From the NCBI GenBank assembly GCA_035544015.1, contig DATKIP010000083.1:1-52579 (forward strand): a stretch of DNA of 52,579 nucleotides, in the 5' to 3' direction. The notes below the pieces were generated by a model. The model was not told the DNA's origin and searched no databases. It was given only the letters and a program-made list of their open reading frames with translations. Shown here in pieces: positions 50,008 to 52,579 of the stretch. The stretch's first letter is position 1. Each line of letters starts with the position of its first letter. Position numbers and translations under genes: made by a program. Source of the stretch: Candidatus Saccharimonadia bacterium. GTDB lineage: Bacteria > Patescibacteriota > Saccharimonadia > UBA4664.

Positions 50008-50590
50008 GCACGACCTGCGCTACCAGATCTGCGTCTCCGGCGCGGCCCGCGGCGACAGCGTCGAGCTGGCCAAAGGCCTCGTAGCTGAGGTGGCGCGTGA
50101 GATCGTGCGCCGCGGCCATCTCGTGCTCACCGGCGCCACCCGCGGCCTGCCGTATTACGCCGCCAAGGCCGCCAAAATCGAGGGCGGCACAGACATCAGC
50201 TCGATCGGCTTCTCGCCCGCCTCCAGCCGCTTGGCGCACGTCAAAAAATATCAGCTCCCGCTCGACGCCTTCGACACTGTGCTCTTCACCGGCTTCGAAT
50301 ACACCGGCCGCAACCTGCTGCTCGTGCGCAGTGCCGACGCCGTGGTGATGGTGGGCGGCCGCATCGGCACGCTCAACGAGCTCACCATCGCCATCGAGGA
50401 GCGCAAACCCATTGGCGTGCTGCTCGGCTCGGGCGGCATGACCGAAGAGGTGGAGCACGTGCTCAAGGCCGCCAAGCGCGCCCGCACCGGCATTATTTTC
50501 GACCGCGACCCGGTGGCGCTCGTCGACCAACTCATCGCCCTCATCGAAACCAAAGCCGCCAAACTGCCCGATTTGTCGACCGAGCTGTAG
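50000..50590 (+). CDS. LOG/SLOG-family nucleotide-binding protein
   Basis: This 196-residue Rossmann-type protein resembles the LOG (lysine-decarboxylase-annotated) or TIGR00725 group. ICVSGAARGD at the start binds phosphate, LVLTGATRGLPYYAAKAA is the second glycine-rich strand-turn, and VVMVGGRIGTLNELTIAIEE is the hallmark GGxGTxxE motif. LOG enzymes release cytokinin-type bases from nucleotides; SLOG domains also sense nucleotide signals. It overlaps the previous gene by eight bases and precedes the PrcB-like gene by six. Confidence 0.8.
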   Translation: MSKHDLRYQICVSGAARGDSVELAKGLVAEVAREIVRRGHLVLTGATRGLPYYAAKAAKIEGGTDISSIGFSPASSRLAHVKKYQLPLDAFDTVLFTGFEYTGRNLLLVRSADAVVMVGGRIGTLNELTIAIEERKPIGVLLGSGGMTEEVEHVLKAAKRARTGIIFDRDPVALVDQLIALIETKAAKLPDLSTEL

Positions 50591-50596
50591 CCCGCT

Positions 50597-51223
50597 ATGG
50601 GGGCAAAAGCGTACCTCCGCCGCCACCGCTGGCCACAACTGGCGGCCGCCGCAGCGCTAGCCGCGCTCGGGTACCACGCCGGCACCACCGCGCGCATTGA
50701 CTCGTACGCCGCCTGCGTGGCCGCGGGCCGACCCGCCGCCCAAACCACCCCACCCACCTGTCGCGACGGCCGGCACACGTTCGTAGGCCCCACGCCTTCG
50801 ACGGCACCCCAGCGCCCGGCCGCTACCCGGGCCGCCTTCGACATCCTGGTCGACGGCGACACCCGCGTCGCGCTACCGGCCCGCGGCCAAGCCCACATCG
50901 CCGACCACGCCGACTGGCAGGCCTATTGGCGCACCACGCACGCCGGCCTCGCCACGCTGCCGCCGCTCATCCCCGTTGATTTCGCGCAGGCGGACGTCAT
51001 CGGCGCCAGCCTCGGCCCCATGCCCACCACCGGCTACGGCCTCAAAGTTATCAGCATCCAGACCACCCCCGCCGGCAGTACCGTGCATCTGAGCGAAATC
51101 ACCCCCACCATCACCTGTGCGGTGGCCCAAACCGTCACCAACCGCTACCTCATCGTTCGCACCACCAAGCTCCCTCAGCCGGTCAATTTTCAGATTTCAA
51201 CTGATCGCCGCTCGTGTAAGTAA
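50597..51223 (+). CDS. Membrane-anchored PrcB-like domain protein
   Basis: This is a 208-residue protein. One N-terminal helix is followed by a short Cys-containing module (SYAACVAAGRPA, then PPTCRDGRHTFVG), seen as a recurring exported element in Patescibacteria. A C-terminal domain similar to PrcB follows (DWQAYWRTTHAG, PVDFAQADVIGASLGPMPTTGYGLKV, IVRTTKLPQPVNFQ). PrcB is a protease-complex subunit in spirochaetes. Here it is alone in an operon with a kinase, an unknown and a LOG-like gene. It probably acts outside the membrane. Confidence 0.7.
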   Translation: MGAKAYLRRHRWPQLAAAAALAALGYHAGTTARIDSYAACVAAGRPAAQTTPPTCRDGRHTFVGPTPSTAPQRPAATRAAFDILVDGDTRVALPARGQAHIADHADWQAYWRTTHAGLATLPPLIPVDFAQADVIGASLGPMPTTGYGLKVISIQTTPAGSTVHLSEITPTITCAVAQTVTNRYLIVRTTKLPQPVNFQISTDRRSCK

Positions 51224-51233
51224 TTCTTATGCT

Positions 51234-51268
51234 ATAAAATTGACAAATTAGCAATTTTATTGTAATAT
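51234..51268 (+). promoter_or_regulatory. Consensus promoter with an overlapping inverted repeat
   Basis: TTGACA (51240-51245), a 17-bp spacer and TAATAT (51263-51268) form a near-perfect promoter for the 51349 gene. ATAAAATTG (51234-51242) and CAATTTTAT (51252-51260) are 9-bp inverted arms overlapping the -35. They may terminate the PrcB-like transcript or bind a regulator. Confidence 0.6.
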
Positions 51269-51348
51269 GTTTTGGTCCAACGATGCATCCCGAAGCGGCA
51301 TCCCGCCGCCCCGGACTGACAATTTGAGATCAGAGAGGAGTGATCCGC

Positions 51349-52329
51349 ATGTCGGGTCACACGCCCCACACCCCTAGGCCCGTGCCGGCGATCCCGCAGA
51401 CCAAGACCCGTTCCGCCTGGCTCCTGCCGAGCCGCTGGCTCCGGGTGCTGTTCGTAGCGGCAGTGATAGCAACCCCAGGGTTCGTGGGCGCGTGGTTTTG
51501 GAACCAGGATGACACGATCAACATCTGTCACAAGGCTCATCCCTGCCCGTCCGCTCCGGTCCATCCGCGGCCTACGGCGCCGCCCGCCGGCTGCATTCCG
51601 CCCCGCGACACCATTGCCGTGGCGGCGCTCACCAGCGCTCCCGCCGGCTCCGGTGCCGCCTCGCAGTATCTGGCTCGCCTCAAGGGCTCGCTGGTGACCG
51701 AGGTGATCTACGATGGTCCCTACGTTACCCAGGGCCAGCTGGCCGACGAGTTCCGGACGGCTGAATGCAACGGCTTGCGCGCCAGCCTGGTGCTCAACCA
51801 GGTCTTCGACTGGTTCCCCAACGACGAAGGGCGTATCAGCTACCTGAAGACGCTCGACGCCACCGGCAACCTCGAATCGTTCTGGATCGACGCCCGCACT
51901 GCCCCGCGCAATGCCGGCGACGGCGATTCACCCGGCAGCGTAGCCGCAGCCCAGTGGCGGGCGCTCCTCACGAGCGCCGGCCTTGAGCAGCGGATTTACG
52001 TGCTGGACAGCTTCACCGACCGCGGCCCCGAAGCCAACGCCGTCCTGGCCAAGGCCTACGAAGCCGCCGGCGTCACCTACGTGCCGTTGCCCGATACCTC
52101 CCCCGGGAGCTACGAAGCCGCTGGGTCGGCCAGCTTCAACCAGGCCGGCACTCGGGCGTGGGCGGCTGTCTCCATCGGCGGCCCCATCACGTCCAGCCAG
52201 CTCGAAAGCGCCGTTCGCGACCTTCGCTACGGCCACCCCGTGAGCCACATCTTGCTCACCACCGAGCAAGACGACGCCGGGCGAGTTCGCGCCTGCGCCG
52301 GTGTGGTGGAACCACTGCTCCACGGCTGA
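51349..52329 (+). CDS. Membrane-anchored extracytoplasmic protein, 326 residues
   Basis: This protein has about 30 cytoplasmic residues, one helix (LFVAAVIATPGFVGAWFW), a Pro/His-rich linker with two cysteines (ICHKAHPC) and a folded outer domain of about 230 residues. The outer domain has alternating helices and strands (VLNQVFDWFPNDEG, FWIDARTAPRN, YVLDSFTDRGPEANAVLAKAY), suggestive of an alpha/beta barrel or Rossmann-like fold, though I recognise no family. AGGAG eight bases before ATG 51349 sets the start. It is a single unit with a consensus promoter and a downstream hairpin. Confidence 0.65.
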   Translation: MSGHTPHTPRPVPAIPQTKTRSAWLLPSRWLRVLFVAAVIATPGFVGAWFWNQDDTINICHKAHPCPSAPVHPRPTAPPAGCIPPRDTIAVAALTSAPAGSGAASQYLARLKGSLVTEVIYDGPYVTQGQLADEFRTAECNGLRASLVLNQVFDWFPNDEGRISYLKTLDATGNLESFWIDARTAPRNAGDGDSPGSVAAAQWRALLTSAGLEQRIYVLDSFTDRGPEANAVLAKAYEAAGVTYVPLPDTSPGSYEAAGSASFNQAGTRAWAAVSIGGPITSSQLESAVRDLRYGHPVSHILLTTEQDDAGRVRACAGVVEPLLHG

Positions 52330-52360
52330 CTCAACTTGTCAGCCCGCATCGTTCGGACAC

Positions 52361-52391
52361 GGTGGGGCGTGGTCTTGTACCACGTCCCACC
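52361..52391 (+). terminator. Hairpin after the 51349 gene
   Basis: GGTGGGGCGTGGT and ACCACGTCCCACC pair over 13 positions with one G-T pair and a 5-nt loop. Confidence 0.65.
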
Positions 52392-52459
52392 TGAACGCAT
52401 TTATTGTTGCAAACAAAAACTCAAAATTATGGTCTAGTATCTGACCCACCCTCACTTGC

Positions 52460-52579
52460 TCACCCTCCCGTAATCACCTGACAGGCTGGTTGCAACATTT
52501 CCCTCTCCAGAGCCTCAAAGAATTGCCGAAACCACGACAGAGTCTTCTTGGTATGTCGTGTTTTGTCTGGTTTTCGGGT
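52460..52579 (-). CDS. C-terminal end of a protein, partial
   Basis: A minus-strand frame enters from the right edge and ends at TGA 52460-52462 after 39 visible codons. The peptide is basic and then helical (KTLSWFRQFFEALEREML), ending QVITGG. The stretch is open throughout and has protein-like composition, but it is short and chance is not excluded. No family can be named. Confidence 0.35.
   Translation of the reverse strand, partial: TRKPDKTRHTKKTLSWFRQFFEALEREMLQPACQVITGG

Overview
The window reads as chromosomal DNA of a G+C-rich, small-genome bacterium. I favour a Patescibacteria (CPR) member close to Saccharibacteria. The reasons are very tight gene packing, a split transketolase, a fragmentary sugar-phosphate metabolism beside a full F-type ATP synthase operon, many short membrane-anchored orphan proteins, and two degraded PemK/MazF-like toxin genes of a kind I associate with these genomes. 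This placement is inference; no rRNA or tRNA gene is present to confirm it.

Layout. 1-2.4 kb: a partial gene, a 42-residue membrane protein, a compact serpin-like protein, a D-2-hydroxyacid dehydrogenase and a toxin remnant. 2.5-5.1 kb: a visibly AT-rich two-gene module, an OLD-type ATPase-TOPRIM protein followed by a two-helix membrane protein, which is a candidate anti-phage system. 5.1-11.9 kb: ATP synthase genes on the minus strand in the order atpI/Z-B-E-F-H-A-G-D-C. 12-25 kb: a mixed zone with an acyl desaturase, a YdjM-like hydrolase, an MFS transporter, a GIY-YIG protein, 6-phosphogluconolactonase, a carbonic-anhydrase-like protein, a Fur-family regulator with a palindromic operator, a probable unassigned structured RNA, a SAM-hydrolase-like protein, MsrA, GMP synthase and two large orphans. 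25-33 kb: envelope and housekeeping genes (DUF1003, Nudix, GNAT, lipase, cardiolipin synthase, GalU, D-lactate dehydrogenase-like, GlsB, pyrophosphatase). 34-43.8 kb: central carbon genes (GAPDH, RpiB, Rpe, transketolase N and C halves, class II aldolase) interleaved with orphan genes. 43.8-47.7 kb: a tandem array of six divergent exported two-cysteine proteins. 47.8-51.2 kb: a four-gene operon (PfkB kinase, conserved unknown, LOG-like, PrcB-like). The right end has a membrane-anchored orphan and the tail of another gene.

Two gene styles coexist. Housekeeping genes are packed in overlapping operons or are apparently leaderless, with a -10 hexamer about 6 nt before ATG. Many accessory genes are instead single units with a full promoter, often a small 5' stem-loop, a Shine-Dalgarno sequence, and a near-perfect G+C-rich hairpin after the stop. 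The array at 43.8-47.7 kb shows this best, since five of its promoters share sequence. Together with the possible defence module and the RNA candidate at 18.8 kb, it is what I would examine first.

Metabolically, 6-phosphogluconolactonase, RpiB, Rpe, the transketolase halves, aldolase and GAPDH link the oxidative and non-oxidative pentose phosphate routes to lower glycolysis. Lactate-dehydrogenase-like proteins could recycle NADH, and the ATP synthase may run in either direction. The exported and lipid-modifying proteins would suit a cell living on the surface of another organism.
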